Shown here: positions 16,175 to 26,030 of the stretch, in pieces
Numbering within the stretch: the first letter of the stretch is position 1
Layout: each line of letters opens with the position of its first letter
DNA from: Cyanobacteria bacterium RU_5_0
GTDB lineage: Bacteria > Cyanobacteriota > Cyanobacteriia > Elainellales > Elainellaceae
Length of the DNA: 64,000 nt
Direction of reading: 5' to 3'
Assembly (NCBI GenBank): GCA_012033255.1
Contig: JAAUSF010000008.1
Span: forward strand, 1-64,000
Program-made: the position numbers and the translations under genes
The notes under the pieces: generated by a model
What the model saw: the letters and a program-made list of their open reading frames with translations, nothing else
Databases searched by the model: none
Told to the model about the DNA's origin: nothing

Positions 16175-17599
16175 ATGCTTCATGATCCAAATCAGCAAGC
16201 AGAATTGTTTCCTACGCTGTCAGACGATGAGTTGGAGCGACTGAAACAACACGGCTGTGAAATCCAACTCGCTCCGGGCGAAGTGATCTTTAAAGAAGGC
16301 GACCCGACCTATCATTTTTATGTATTGCTAGAAGGGCAAATCCAGGTCACTAAGCAAGTGGGTGGTGAAGAGCGGGTGGTTACGGTACACCAACCAGGCG
16401 AGTTCACAGGCGAGATTTCGATGGTCACGGGTGAAACCGCAAAAGCAACGGGACGATCGCTTGGCGCTAGTCGTGTCCTCAAAATTGAGCCAGAGGCATT
16501 CAAACAAGTGCTAGCGGAGTGTTCTCAAGGAGCTGCCGTGATCTTGGCTGCAATGGCGAGACGATCGCATGATCTCGAAGCGCAAATGCGTCATCAAGAG
16601 AAATTGGCAGCATTAGGCAGGCTTTCAGCCGGATTAGCGCATGAGCTAAACAATCCAGCTGCCGCCGGACGCCGAGCCGCCCAACAACTACACGCTGCCA
16701 TTTCTACTGTCCAGTCTCGTTTGTTGCACCTCTGTGAGGAATTGTTTCCAGATGCAGAACGCCAATTGCTCATCGATCTTCAACAAGAGGCGATCGCCTA
16801 CCTTGCCAAAGCGCCTCGACTTGATCCATTAACGCAGAGCGATCGAGAAGACGCTTTAACCGACTGGCTTGATGATCATGACGTTACAGATAGCTGGAAA
16901 CTGTCTCCTATCCTAGTTTCTGCTGGTATAAGTGAAGATCGATTGACAGAGGTAGCGTCTCAGTTTAGTGCAGAATCATTGGCTGAAGGATTGAAATGGC
17001 TGACAGAAACACTGTCACTGATTGGTCTCGTGAACGAAGTTGAACAAAGCACCTCTCGGATTTCTCAACTGGTCAAAGCGATCAAATCTTACACCTACAT
17101 GGATCAAGCTCCCTTACAGGAAGTCGATATCCATGAAGGGCTGGATAACACGCTAACCATTTTGCATCACAAACTCAAGTATGGAATCACGGTTAATCGT
17201 CAATATACTGCTGATTTACCGCGAGTCTGCGTTCATGGCAGCGAACTGAATCAAGTCTGGACGAACCTGATCGACAATGCCGTTTATGCCATGAACGGCA
17301 AGGGCAAGATCACCATTCGTACCTCTTACGCGAACGACAGGATACAGATAGAAATCAGCGATAACGGCCCTGGTATCCCCCCTGAAATCCAATCTCGCAT
17401 CTTTGAACCCTTCTTCACTACAAAAGGCGTCGGAGAAGGTTCTGGCTTAGGTCTAGATATTGTTCACCGGATTATAGTAAAACGACACAAGGGTGAGATT
17501 CGCGTTACTTCCAAACCCGGTGAAACCTGCTTCCAAATCTGTTTACCCATCGATCGCTCCTGTACTCAACCCTGCGCTGAATCGCATCCTGAAGCCTAA
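16175..17599 (+). CDS. cNMP-binding-domain histidine kinase
   Basis: 474 residues. Residues 13-125 form a cyclic-nucleotide-binding beta-barrel ([34 protein letters not shown]). A HisKA region follows with His156 in [13 protein letters not shown], then a HATPase domain with [17 protein letters not shown] and GSGLGLDIV. There is no membrane segment, so it is a soluble cytoplasmic kinase. It lies 3 bases after the receiver/reductase fusion, and the two probably form a two-component pair in which ligand binding controls phosphorylation of the flavoprotein. Confidence 0.92.
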   Translation: MLHDPNQQAELFPTLSDDELERLKQHGCEIQLAPGEVIFKEGDPTYHFYVLLEGQIQVTKQVGGEERVVTVHQPGEFTGEISMVTGETAKATGRSLGASRVLKIEPEAFKQVLAECSQGAAVILAAMARRSHDLEAQMRHQEKLAALGRLSAGLAHELNNPAAAGRRAAQQLHAAISTVQSRLLHLCEELFPDAERQLLIDLQQEAIAYLAKAPRLDPLTQSDREDALTDWLDDHDVTDSWKLSPILVSAGISEDRLTEVASQFSAESLAEGLKWLTETLSLIGLVNEVEQSTSRISQLVKAIKSYTYMDQAPLQEVDIHEGLDNTLTILHHKLKYGITVNRQYTADLPRVCVHGSELNQVWTNLIDNAVYAMNGKGKITIRTSYANDRIQIEISDNGPGIPPEIQSRIFEPFFTTKGVGEGSGLGLDIVHRIIVKRHKGEIRVTSKPGETCFQICLPIDRSCTQPCAESHPEA

Positions 17600-17998
17600 A
17601 TTCATCGATCACCTGATTGCCCCTTCTCATTGGCATAAGCCATACCCCAAATGTACGGGCAAACGGCGGTTCGCCCCTTGAGTTTGTCTCGCCCCCTGAA
17701 TCCCCCAATTTTGGGGGACTTTGAAAATGGGTTTGAGTCTTGATTGAAATCAATGACTCGTGATAACAATTGCTCTAGAATGAGCTACGGCATGAAAAAA
17801 TTCCTGGTTCCACTCAAGTTTGTGTTTAATTGGTTTCCCTGTGCCTCGACCATTCAAGGAGGAGGCAATCAGGAAATTGCGTAACCAGTTGTCGTGATAA
17901 CGAAAGCCGTTGAGGTCTGCTTCGCACGGCTTTCAGCCTACAAACGGAGACATCGAATCGGGTTCTATTGCTTGGACTTTACGTGTGTAGGGATGAAA
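17600..17998. other. Intergenic with hairpins and repeats
   Basis: No gene. A C-rich repeat CCCCCTGAATCCCCC with its complement lies around 17691-17721. A perfect 9-bp hairpin GAAAGCCGT/ACGGCTTTC is at 17902-17910 and 17926-17934, with no T-run. The segment ends where a transposase remnant starts. Confidence 0.45.
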
Positions 17999-18334
17999 GG
18001 GCAAGACTCACCCCTAAAAACCAGCCAACAGCGGCGGTAACGGTAATATAGACTCGTTCTCCCCACCACCAACTATGCTTTTCATCGGCAACCAGTTGAG
18101 GGGGGAATGGCATCCGGGTCTTTCACCGTTGTTCCTACGATTGAGGCGCACTGGATCTCGATAGATGCCTTTGGCTGCAATCTGGTTGCCTCGTCGTCTC
18201 TCTATCGCTGAGAGACCCATCACCCGTAGTGCAGCAGTCACAGGGCGTTGAGCTGGACTCAAAATTGCTCCAACCAGCAGCAGCTGGGCATGCTGCCAAA
18301 CCCGAAGCGAAAGTAACTGAAGTCTAATGCTCAA
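17999..18334 (-). pseudogene. Mosaic of two transposase remnants
   Basis: Minus strand. 18150-18334 encodes an internally deleted IS701-like fragment: LRVWQHAQLLLVGAILSP, VTAALRVMGL, then abruptly AAKGIYRDPVR. At 18149/18150 it joins a different transposase piece (17999-18149) that reads QLVADEKHSWWWGERVYITV and GWFLGVSLA in another frame. That 151-bp piece is identical to 36277-36427. Neither part can encode a functional enzyme. Confidence 0.65.
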
Positions 18335-18408
18335 AATGGCTAAAGTCGAGCTTAACGATTGTTACAAATTTCCCCATAATTCTTTAACGCACAGCCCAGT
18401 CTCCTCTT

Positions 18409-19071
18409 TTACAAAGTACTATTACTGCTTGCGAGTACATCCGACAGTTCAGGTAATTCTGCACTGGCAATTCCCAAAGCTTTCGTGACACCGGGGTCCA
18501 TTAAATGCACATAAATAGCTGCCATCTGTTGGGCGGAGTAAGGTCTATTGTTGTTTAGCCACCAAATAACCGAGCCGAGAAATGCTCCTGCTACATAATG
18601 GGCTACCAGATTGGTGGAAACACGAGTTTGAGGCTGCTTAGCTGACACTGACTTTGAAATCACATCTTGCCCAGCAATTTGCTCAGCAATCTGGCTAATA
18701 ATTTCAAGGAGTCGAGGGAAGACCATCGCTGCTCCCTTTTCAGTGAGAAGGACTCGATACAATCCGTGATGATCAGCAAAATGCTGGAATAACAAGCGTG
18801 TCGCAGTGCTATGGTGTTCCTCCCCCAGTGCCTCAGAGAGCGGATCGATCAAATCTTCCAGTTGAGAAAACATTTCCTCCAGACTTTCAACTAATAATTG
18901 CTCTTTGTCTTCATAGTGCAAATAGAACGTCGCCCGTCCTACATTTGCCTGTTCAGTAATATCATTCACCGTCAGCGAGTCGTAGCCGCGCTCCTCAATC
19001 AGCTTGAGTAGAGCAGTACTAAGCAACTGGCGTGTCCGCTGAATCCGTCGGTCTTCTTTGGGTTGAACCAT
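18409..19071 (-). CDS. TetR/AcrR-family transcription repressor
   Basis: 220 residues. The N-terminal helix-turn-helix is typical: IQRTRQLLSTALLKLIEERG, then ITEQANVGRATFYLHYEDKE (about 10-55). The C-terminal ligand domain is variable. It is divergent from an RND-pump gene set, a common arrangement in which the repressor controls both itself and the pump and is released by a pump substrate. Two TAGAC-N5-GTC(T/C)A palindromes between them are likely operators. Confidence 0.92.
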   Translation of the reverse strand: MVQPKEDRRIQRTRQLLSTALLKLIEERGYDSLTVNDITEQANVGRATFYLHYEDKEQLLVESLEEMFSQLEDLIDPLSEALGEEHHSTATRLLFQHFADHHGLYRVLLTEKGAAMVFPRLLEIISQIAEQIAGQDVISKSVSAKQPQTRVSTNLVAHYVAGAFLGSVIWWLNNNRPYSAQQMAAIYVHLMDPGVTKALGIASAELPELSDVLASSNSTL

Positions 19072-19088
19072 CTTAAATACCTATTTTT

Positions 19089-19103
19089 TAGACATCAAGT
19101 CTA
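19089..19103. promoter_or_regulatory. Operator-like palindrome 1
   Basis: TAGACATCAAGTCTA, a perfect 5-bp inverted repeat with a 5-bp spacer, 17 bases upstream of the TetR start codon. It fits a dimeric TetR site. Confidence 0.5.
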
Positions 19104-19161
19104 CTACTGAATATAGTAACCAAAAATGGCTTGACAGTCTAGTGAATAGGAGGTACATTTA

Positions 19162-19176
19162 TAGACATAGAGTCCA
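19162..19176. promoter_or_regulatory. Operator-like palindrome 2
   Basis: TAGACATAGAGTCCA, the same TAGAC-N5-GTC design with one mismatch, 73 bp from the first. It lies in the divergent control region before the pump genes. A further half-site GTCTA lies near 19137-19141. Confidence 0.45.
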
Positions 19177-19405
19177 ATAAAAGAGAAACCGTCTATCACT
19201 ACACCGTTGCTTATCTTCTGGCTATCTCTATTTAGAAAGTCTGTAAGAGTAACTTGGGAAGATGCCTGAAAGAAGCTTTTGAGAGAAGCTGATTCGCAGC
19301 AGGTATCCCAGCATGAATTTGACCGATTTATTTTTACAGGCTGTCTGACGGTTTGTGTTTCTGACTCCGTACGCTATCTACCTCATGCATGAAGTGGAGG
19401 TAACT

Positions 19406-19546
19406 ATGCCGGTTCTTAAACTCAAGGTTTCGTATCTTTTGCTCGCCTGTTTGATCGTTGGACTGCTTGCTAACACTGCTTTACCCCGCTCTACCACCTC
19501 TACCACTTCTACTGGAACAGGTGCAGGATTTTGCACAAGATCTTAA
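19406..19546 (+). CDS. Small single-membrane-segment peptide
   Basis: 46 residues from the ATG at 19406, which has a strong GGAGG at 19396-19400; an in-frame ATG further upstream lacks one. A hydrophobic segment SYLLLACLIVGLLANTA (about 9-25) is followed by a Ser/Thr-rich tail with one Cys. It could be a signal-anchored peptide. It lies just after the divergent TetR control region and so may lead the pump transcript. No family recognised. Confidence 0.45.
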   Translation: MPVLKLKVSYLLLACLIVGLLANTALPRSTTSTTSTGTGAGFCTRS

Positions 19547-19583
19547 ATAGGTTCGTAACCCTTTATCCAACTCTCTAAAAGCT

Positions 19584-19769
19584 ATGAACACCAACATCTG
19601 GAAAAAGCTGTGGGCTTTTCTCTATCAGCCTCTACCTGAAGATTTAGCAAACATACAACTGCTAGAACGCTGCTGGAATACGTTCTACATTCAAGATGCT
19701 GAACCTGATTTACAACTGCTGGAACGCTGCTGGAATATGACCTGCGTCCAATCAAAATACGATCGCTAA
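19584..19769 (+). CDS. Small protein with a duplicated QLLERCWN motif
   Basis: 61 residues. The phrase LQLLERCWN or IQLLERCWN occurs twice, 20 residues apart, and the DNA is also duplicated (CTGCTRGAACGCTGCTGGAA). It starts MNTNIWKKLWAFLYQPLPED. The ribosome site is weak. It lies 37 bases after the preceding small gene and well before the RND adaptor. I recognise no family; it may be a small regulatory peptide, or a chance frame over a duplicated sequence. Confidence 0.4.
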   Translation: MNTNIWKKLWAFLYQPLPEDLANIQLLERCWNTFYIQDAEPDLQLLERCWNMTCVQSKYDR

Positions 19770-20132
19770 CTGGTTAGTATTAGCAACAAATGATGAGGGC
19801 AAGTTTTCAAAAAATAATTCCCCGCTACTCATTTCGCGCATCAGCCTCTAATCTTCACAAGTTCCTCAAATTGTTGTCATAACCTAGAATCGATACCACT
19901 TTCTAATGCCATTGCCTCATCCCCATCGCAAATGAGCATGAGCATTATCTCAGGCTTGAAAGCCTTACTCCACAAAGATTCTAATAGGGACAACAGCCCC
20001 TGCGCTTCAGAATTGCTTGGTATCAGTATCTTGTCGAAGCTTTGGAACGGTTACATGCTCAGGCACCTAGTGCATCTTCCATAACTGACATTTTGGAATG
20101 GTTCTACTGTACTGTTTTGTAGGTAATTGGCA
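19770..20132. other. Leader region before the pump genes
   Basis: About 360 bases with no supported gene and no clear palindrome. AGG at 20121-20123 serves as the ribosome site for the adaptor. Confidence 0.4.
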
Positions 20133-21527
20133 ATGAAAATTCCATCTATCCATATACCGCTTCCCTCTCCAAAAGGGAAACCATTGAAACCAAAGTTGAT
20201 CACCACAGGCATCCTCCTCCTCAGTATGGGTTGTGCGGGAGCAGGTTGGTGGCTTTGGCAGCAGCATATCACCGAAACTGAAACTTACTCTGCTGACTCT
20301 GCTGAAACGCTGCCGCTGACTGTGCAAACGGTGGTTGTTCATCAGCAATCCGTACCGGCAGATCGGAGGCTGACTGGAACCGTGGAAGCGATCGATGTCA
20401 CAACGCTGACCTCTCGCGTGACTGGACGGGTTGAACAACTCCTAGTACAGGAAGGAACACAGGTTGAAAAAGGACAGGTGATCGCTATTATTGATGTCTC
20501 TGATATTCAGGCAAAACAACAGCAAGCGGAAGCCCAAATCATAGAAGCAGAGGCAGCTGTTTTAACTGCCCAAGCCAACCGTCGTAGTGCGCTAACCCAG
20601 GTGTATACGGCACAGGAAAAACTCAGTGAGGCAAAAGCATCATTGCTGGAAGCGCAGGCAGAACTGGCAGATGCTCAATTGAACCAACGACGGATGTCTC
20701 GACTTTATCCGGAAGGAGCCGTTCCAGAAGTGGATCTGGATACCGCAAATACGCGAGTTGATGTATTGCAGGCAAGGATTCGCCAGATCGAAGCGACGAT
20801 CGCTCAGTCCGCGTCAACGATCAAAAGTGCGGAAGCTGCTGTTGAAGAAGCGACTGCCAGTGTAGGACAGGCACAGGCACGAGTTGCCCAGGCAGAAGCC
20901 ACGGCGCGGGAGGTTACCGCTAACTTAGACTATGGGGTGGTGCGAGCGCCGTTTGCTGGCGTGATCACCAAGAAACAGGTGGAGATTGGCGCGATCGCAG
21001 GGGTCAACCAGCCTTTGGTGACATTGGAAAGTCGGGATCGTCTACGGTTGAGTGTGGCAGTTCCAGAGTCACTCATCGATCGCGTGCAATTAGGGCAATC
21101 GGTGACGGTACACATTGATGCGTTGAACCGTCAGATTGCTGGACAAGTCAGCCAGATTGTTCCATCTGCCGATCCCCAGGCACGCAATTTTACGGTCAAA
21201 GTTGCACTGCCTCCTACAACCAATTTGATCTCTGGGATGTTCGGTCGGTTGCAGTTAGAAAACACCGAGCGCACTGCTTTGGTCATTCCCAGCAATACGC
21301 TGGTTGAGCGGCTGGGTGTCTCCGGTGTATTTAAGGTGGTCGATGGCAAAGCCCAGTTTCAAACTGTCACGGTGCATCCCATCAATGACGATGCAGTAGA
21401 GGTGTTTGCCGGAGTGAATGAGGGCGATCGCTTGATTCTCAATCCAGACCCAGGCTTGCGCGAAAACACTGAAGTTAGTGAATCAAATTATCAGCAATAT
21501 ACCAAAGGAGCGCCCTATGTCGAATGA
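20133..21527 (+). CDS. RND efflux periplasmic adaptor (membrane fusion protein)
   Basis: 464 residues from the ATG at 20133; a TTG two codons upstream is less likely. A membrane anchor lies near 26-44 (ITTGILLLSMGCAGAG...), then the barrel-lipoyl start GTVEAIDVTTLTSRVTGRVE, a long Ala/Gln-rich coiled coil (about 125-260), and the second lipoyl half YGVVRAPFAGVITKKQVEIG. The end overlaps the pump gene by 11 bases (ATGTCGAATGA), so the two are translationally coupled. It bridges the inner-membrane pump to an outer-membrane channel; no channel gene lies nearby. Confidence 0.93.
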   Translation: MKIPSIHIPLPSPKGKPLKPKLITTGILLLSMGCAGAGWWLWQQHITETETYSADSAETLPLTVQTVVVHQQSVPADRRLTGTVEAIDVTTLTSRVTGRVEQLLVQEGTQVEKGQVIAIIDVSDIQAKQQQAEAQIIEAEAAVLTAQANRRSALTQVYTAQEKLSEAKASLLEAQAELADAQLNQRRMSRLYPEGAVPEVDLDTANTRVDVLQARIRQIEATIAQSASTIKSAEAAVEEATASVGQAQARVAQAEATAREVTANLDYGVVRAPFAGVITKKQVEIGAIAGVNQPLVTLESRDRLRLSVAVPESLIDRVQLGQSVTVHIDALNRQIAGQVSQIVPSADPQARNFTVKVALPPTTNLISGMFGRLQLENTERTALVIPSNTLVERLGVSGVFKVVDGKAQFQTVTVHPINDDAVEVFAGVNEGDRLILNPDPGLRENTEVSESNYQQYTKGAPYVE

Positions 21528-24500
21528 CTCTGGTGCCAAATCTCGTGGGCTGGTCGGTCACATCACAGCCTATTTCATCAATTCGCAACTGACAATTCTA
21601 CTGGTTATCGCACTCGCCGTGTTCAGCATTGGGACAGTCATACTGGTGCCGAAGGAAGAGAATCCCCAGATTAATGTGCCGGGTGCGGCAGTGACGTTTA
21701 CCTATCCGGGTGCACCTGCCGAGGTAGTGGAAAAGAGCGTCACAACCATTATGGAATCGCGCATCCGGGAATTGGAAGGCATTGACCATATCTATTCTAC
21801 TTCGGTCAATTCAGGCAGTGAAATTGATGTTCAATTCTTAGTCGGACGCGACTGGGAAAAATCGATCTTTAATTTGCAGAATCAATTATTTGCCAGTCGA
21901 GACCTGTTACCGCCCGGTGTCACCTATGAAGTTCATTCCAGCCGCACGGATGATGTGCCAATTGTCACCCTAACATTAACGGGAAAAGACTACAGCGATA
22001 ATCAACTGCATCGCGTCGGCGAACGCATCTTGGAGGAATTACGCAAGATTCCGGATACAGGAGTCCTGACCATCAACGGTGGACAGCCCCGCATGATCGC
22101 AGTAGACCTGGACCCAGACAAGCTGGCCAGTTATCAGCTATCCCCCAGCATGATTGCCCAACCCCTTGAGGCTGCGAATACCGAACTGCCTGCGGGAGAT
22201 GTGTCCGCTGGGCAAAATCGCTTATATATTCAAGGCGGCTCTCTCTTTCAGTCTGCTGACGATGTCGCTCAAATCATTGTTGGATTTAGCAGTGATCAGT
22301 CTCCCATTTATCTAGGCGATGTTGCCACGATTCGAGATGACTTTCGCGATCGCACCTCCTACTCGCGCATTCACTTCCGTCCCGATTACGAGTTGAGTTC
22401 GCCCCATCCGCATATTAAGGACAGACCTGCCGCCGCCTTTGTCAGTCAGCCCGCCATTAGCATCGGCATCGCCAAGAAGAAAGGTACGAATGCCGTGGTC
22501 GTTGCCGAGGAAGTCTTCCATCGCTTAGAAGAACTAGAGCCTCAGTTGCCTGCTGGTGTGGAAATGGCAGTCACCCGCAATGACGGTTACTCGGCAGAAT
22601 CCACCGTCGAAAACCTGTTCCATGAACTGATGATAGCGACGATTGTAGTGGTTGTGATGATGATGTTGTTTCTGGGGTGGCGAGATTCTCTGATTGTTGG
22701 GGTGGTGATTCCCCTCACCTTAGGCACCACGATCGGCATTGGCTATCTGACGGGTCACACCATTAACAAAGTCGCGATGTTTGCGCTGATCATCTCGATT
22801 GGGATTCTGGTTGATGATGGCGTGGTGGTGGTTGAAAATATCCATCGTCGGTTTGAACTGAAACCCCACTTAACCTTCAAAGAAAAACTGGAAGAGGCGA
22901 TCGACGCGGTCAGTGAAATTGGGGCACCAACGGTTCTAGCAACCTTGACGGTAGTGCTGGCATTTTATCCCCTGCGCTACATCACCGGATTAATCGGTCC
23001 TTATCTGGCTCCCCTGTCATTCAATGTGCCGATCGCCATGATTTTAAGTTTACTTCTGGCAATCACGGTCACGCCCTACATGGCAGTTCGGATGATCAAG
23101 CTGTCTCACTCGAATGAGCCACAGGATTTGCACCAGACGCGCATTTACCGCTGGTATTCTGCGATCATGCAGCCGTTAATGGACTCTCGCCGCCGTCGCC
23201 GATTTGTCATTCTGGCTGTTTCGGGGTTACTGGCAATTACGCTTACCTTTCCATTGACCCAAGCGGTGAAAGTGCGCGTGCTGCCCAAGGGCAACGATTC
23301 TAACTTTCTGGTGCAGATTGATGCCCCTTCAGGAACCGGGTTAGAGGAGACGAATCAGATTGTGCAGGAAGTCGAAGCCGTTTTGCAACAACAGCCTGAA
23401 ATCATCAACTTTGAAACCTATGTCGGAACCTATGCTCCGGTGGATTTCGCTGCCATGTTCAGAGGCACGTCTAACCGAGGGGAAAAGCATAATGCTGAGA
23501 TCCGGGTGCATATCACCGATCACGCGGCGCGCTCCATCACCACCGAAAATCTGGTGATTCAGTTGCGTCCCTCGATCGAAGAAGGAGCGACCCGGCACCA
23601 AGCGGTGGTCAAGTTCCTGGAAAAGCCACCTGGGCCTCCGCAGCGAGCGACCACCCTGGCAGAAATTTATGGTCCCGATTACACGCAGCTTCGGGAACTG
23701 TCAAAACAGGTGCGACAGGTCTTTATTGATACAAACGAAATCGTGGATATTGACGACTCGACCCGCAACCAAATTCCGCAAATGCAGTTAACGGTTGATC
23801 AAGATAAGGCAATGCGAGCCGGGATCACTCGCACAGACGTTGCCCAAACCTTGAATGTGCTGTTGACGGGATCGGATGTTTCGACCCTGAAAATTCCCGG
23901 TGAAATTCTCCCAGTCGGGATTCAACTGCGCTTTGCGGAAGAATTTCGCCGCAATTTGGATGACCTGGATCGAATTCAATTGCCAACATCCACTGGGTCG
24001 CTGGTGCCGTTGACCGAGTTAGTCAACCAACAACCCACCATTGTAGACCAGCCAATCTTTCATAAAGACCAGCAACTCGTGTCCTATGTCACTGGAGAAA
24101 TGGGAAACCGTTCCTCTATCTACGCGGTCTTCGATCAACTGTTCTACTTCATGCGCCATCCTCTGCCCGCTGGCTACTGGATCAAGTGGGACGGGGAATG
24201 GAAAACGACGGTAGACCTATTCCGCGATATCGCTCTGGCTCTGACTGCTGCCACAGCTATGATTTACATGCTGCTGGTTGGACAATTCCGCAGCTTCAAA
24301 GTCCCCGTGATCATCCTGGGTAGTATTCCCCTGTCGCTGATTGGAATCTTAACCGCCTTTGCTCTGAATGGCGCTTACTTCAGTGCCTTATCCCTAATTG
24401 GCGTCATTGCCCTGGCAGGGATGGTGATCCGAAATTCGATCGTCCTACTGGAATTTATGCAAGAACGATTGCGGGAGGGAGCCGATTTACAACACGCCAT

Positions 24501-24768
24501 CCTGGAAGCGGGAGCCGTGCGATTTCGTCCGATTTTGCTCACCAGTTTGGCGGCAATTCTGGGCAATGCTCCAATTCTACTCGACCCCATCTGGGCAGGT
24601 CTGGGATGGACGATTATCACTGGCATGATGGCATCTTCAGCCCTGACGATGGTGGTGATTCCACTGGTCTACTATGGCGATCGCCTGAAGCGTTCGCAGC
24701 CTGCAAGTGAATCGCAGGACAGCGATCCCACTCAAGACGACACGGGAGGTGCAAGTTATGCCTCGTAA
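21517..24768 (+). CDS. RND family multidrug/metabolite efflux pump
   Basis: 1083 residues from the ATG at 21517 with AGGAG just upstream; the frame is open further upstream but without a ribosome site. It is a full-length AcrB/HAE-type transporter. TM1 is LTILLVIALAVFSIGTVILV, two large periplasmic loops follow TM1 and TM7, and the TM4 segment ALIISIGILVDDGVVVVENI carries the paired aspartates that drive proton relay. Export is powered by the proton gradient. It forms an operon with the adaptor upstream (11-bp overlap) and the PcxA-like gene downstream (11-bp overlap), under likely TetR control. The substrate is unknown. Confidence 0.94.
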   Translation: MSNDSGAKSRGLVGHITAYFINSQLTILLVIALAVFSIGTVILVPKEENPQINVPGAAVTFTYPGAPAEVVEKSVTTIMESRIRELEGIDHIYSTSVNSGSEIDVQFLVGRDWEKSIFNLQNQLFASRDLLPPGVTYEVHSSRTDDVPIVTLTLTGKDYSDNQLHRVGERILEELRKIPDTGVLTINGGQPRMIAVDLDPDKLASYQLSPSMIAQPLEAANTELPAGDVSAGQNRLYIQGGSLFQSADDVAQIIVGFSSDQSPIYLGDVATIRDDFRDRTSYSRIHFRPDYELSSPHPHIKDRPAAAFVSQPAISIGIAKKKGTNAVVVAEEVFHRLEELEPQLPAGVEMAVTRNDGYSAESTVENLFHELMIATIVVVVMMMLFLGWRDSLIVGVVIPLTLGTTIGIGYLTGHTINKVAMFALIISIGILVDDGVVVVENIHRRFELKPHLTFKEKLEEAIDAVSEIGAPTVLATLTVVLAFYPLRYITGLIGPYLAPLSFNVPIAMILSLLLAITVTPYMAVRMIKLSHSNEPQDLHQTRIYRWYSAIMQPLMDSRRRRRFVILAVSGLLAITLTFPLTQAVKVRVLPKGNDSNFLVQIDAPSGTGLEETNQIVQEVEAVLQQQPEIINFETYVGTYAPVDFAAMFRGTSNRGEKHNAEIRVHITDHAARSITTENLVIQLRPSIEEGATRHQAVVKFLEKPPGPPQRATTLAEIYGPDYTQLRELSKQVRQVFIDTNEIVDIDDSTRNQIPQMQLTVDQDKAMRAGITRTDVAQTLNVLLTGSDVSTLKIPGEILPVGIQLRFAEEFRRNLDDLDRIQLPTSTGSLVPLTELVNQQPTIVDQPIFHKDQQLVSYVTGEMGNRSSIYAVFDQLFYFMRHPLPAGYWIKWDGEWKTTVDLFRDIALALTAATAMIYMLLVGQFRSFKVPVIILGSIPLSLIGILTAFALNGAYFSALSLIGVIALAGMVIRNSIVLLEFMQERLREGADLQHAILEAGAVRFRPILLTSLAAILGNAPILLDPIWAGLGWTIITGMMASSALTMVVIPLVYYGDRLKRSQPASESQDSDPTQDDTGGASYAS

Positions 24769-26005
24769 GGTTTTGAATCAGATCAACCAATGGATTGTCA
24801 AAACGCCCCTGCGATCGCTCTCTGAGGCATACAATGCAGCTTTGGCAATTCAAGCGATTGAAGAGAAGCATTTTGCAGGTCAGGCGATTGCCAAAGATTC
24901 AAATCATACGGATGCTGCATTCAGTTACTTCCGGGACAAACGAGATTCCTATCTGCAAGTCATCCGATTACGACTGGCTGAGTTTAGAACCAGTGGCCTC
25001 CTTTCAAACCTGCTTCATGCCTCGCCTGACAAACGCTTGTCTGGAGAGATGAGCCAGGACAGCGACGAGAGCACGATTCTGGAGAAATTGAACTTGATTG
25101 AATCCGTTTTAGCTAGATACGCAATCCAACGGCAATTAGAAGCGACCGTTTTTTCCCAGAAGCAAGACCAGGAGGTCAATCTGCCCTTCGATGAGACCCT
25201 GCCTAACTTTGATGAAACAGGTTCACTTCAAAGAATTCGATCGGGGTCCGTTTTTGATACGGCAAATCAAATCAAGAAAGAACTGACCCCCGAATATGAA
25301 CGGGAAGTTCTACACGAACTGCGTACTGCCCGTAAGCGAACCTGGAGAGCAATTCGGTTTTTGATTTTGCTCATTCTCATTCCATTGATGGTTCAATTTG
25401 CAGGGAAAACGCTCCTGATTGAGCCATTAATCCATCAGTTCAATCATTCTCCCCAAATCGTGCTGACCGGTGAAGCTAAAGAACGGGCATTGCACGATCT
25501 CGCCCAATTTAGAGAGAGCCTGGAATTTGACACATTGGTGAATGACAGTCATCAAAGTCCGGATTCAGAGCCATTGCTTAAAGCCGAAGCTAACCGTTTA
25601 TTGGAGCGTTACAGCGAGGAAAATACGGAAGGCATCAAAAATCTAATTGCAGACGGGTTAGCATTCGTGACCTTCGTCGCACTGATCTATTTCGGTCGGC
25701 AGCAAATGATCACGCTTAAATCTCTAATTGACCGGGTTTTCTTTGGATTGAACGATGCAACCAAAGTGTTTTTGATCATTCTCTTCACCGATATGTTTGT
25801 TGGTTATCATTCGTCTCATGGTTGGGAAATTTTACTGGAAGGCATTGCAGAGCATTTTGGGTTTCCAAGCGATCGCAATACCATCTTCCTGTTTATCGCA
25901 ACCGTTCCTGTGATGATGGATGCAACATTGAAATACTGGATCTTCAACTATCTCACCCGAAAATCACCTTCAGCCGTTGCCGTTTACAGAACCATGAATG
26001 AGTAA
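24758..26005 (+). CDS. pcxA: PcxA/CemA-like proton extrusion protein
   Basis: 415 residues from the ATG at 24758, with GGGAGGTG upstream. The C-terminal half has four membrane segments (about 205-225, 305-325, 340-360 and 380-405), with the family phrases ITLKSLIDRVFFGLNDATKV, DMFVGYHSSHGWE and MMDATLKYWIFNYLTR. In cyanobacteria, PcxA (CotA/CemA) is needed for light-induced proton extrusion and affects CO2 uptake. Here its start overlaps the RND pump by 11 bases, an unusual partner, which suggests proton balance coupled to efflux. The N-terminal soluble part is family-typical but divergent. Confidence 0.88.
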   Translation: MPRKVLNQINQWIVKTPLRSLSEAYNAALAIQAIEEKHFAGQAIAKDSNHTDAAFSYFRDKRDSYLQVIRLRLAEFRTSGLLSNLLHASPDKRLSGEMSQDSDESTILEKLNLIESVLARYAIQRQLEATVFSQKQDQEVNLPFDETLPNFDETGSLQRIRSGSVFDTANQIKKELTPEYEREVLHELRTARKRTWRAIRFLILLILIPLMVQFAGKTLLIEPLIHQFNHSPQIVLTGEAKERALHDLAQFRESLEFDTLVNDSHQSPDSEPLLKAEANRLLERYSEENTEGIKNLIADGLAFVTFVALIYFGRQQMITLKSLIDRVFFGLNDATKVFLIILFTDMFVGYHSSHGWEILLEGIAEHFGFPSDRNTIFLFIATVPVMMDATLKYWIFNYLTRKSPSAVAVYRTMNE

Positions 26006-26030
26006 TGAACATTTCAAGGAGGCAATCATC

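Noticed and set aside
17902-17934. Perfect 9-bp hairpin taken for a terminator or a tRNA-like arm
   Set aside because: No T-run and no tRNA cloverleaf; left as an unassigned hairpin within the intergenic note.
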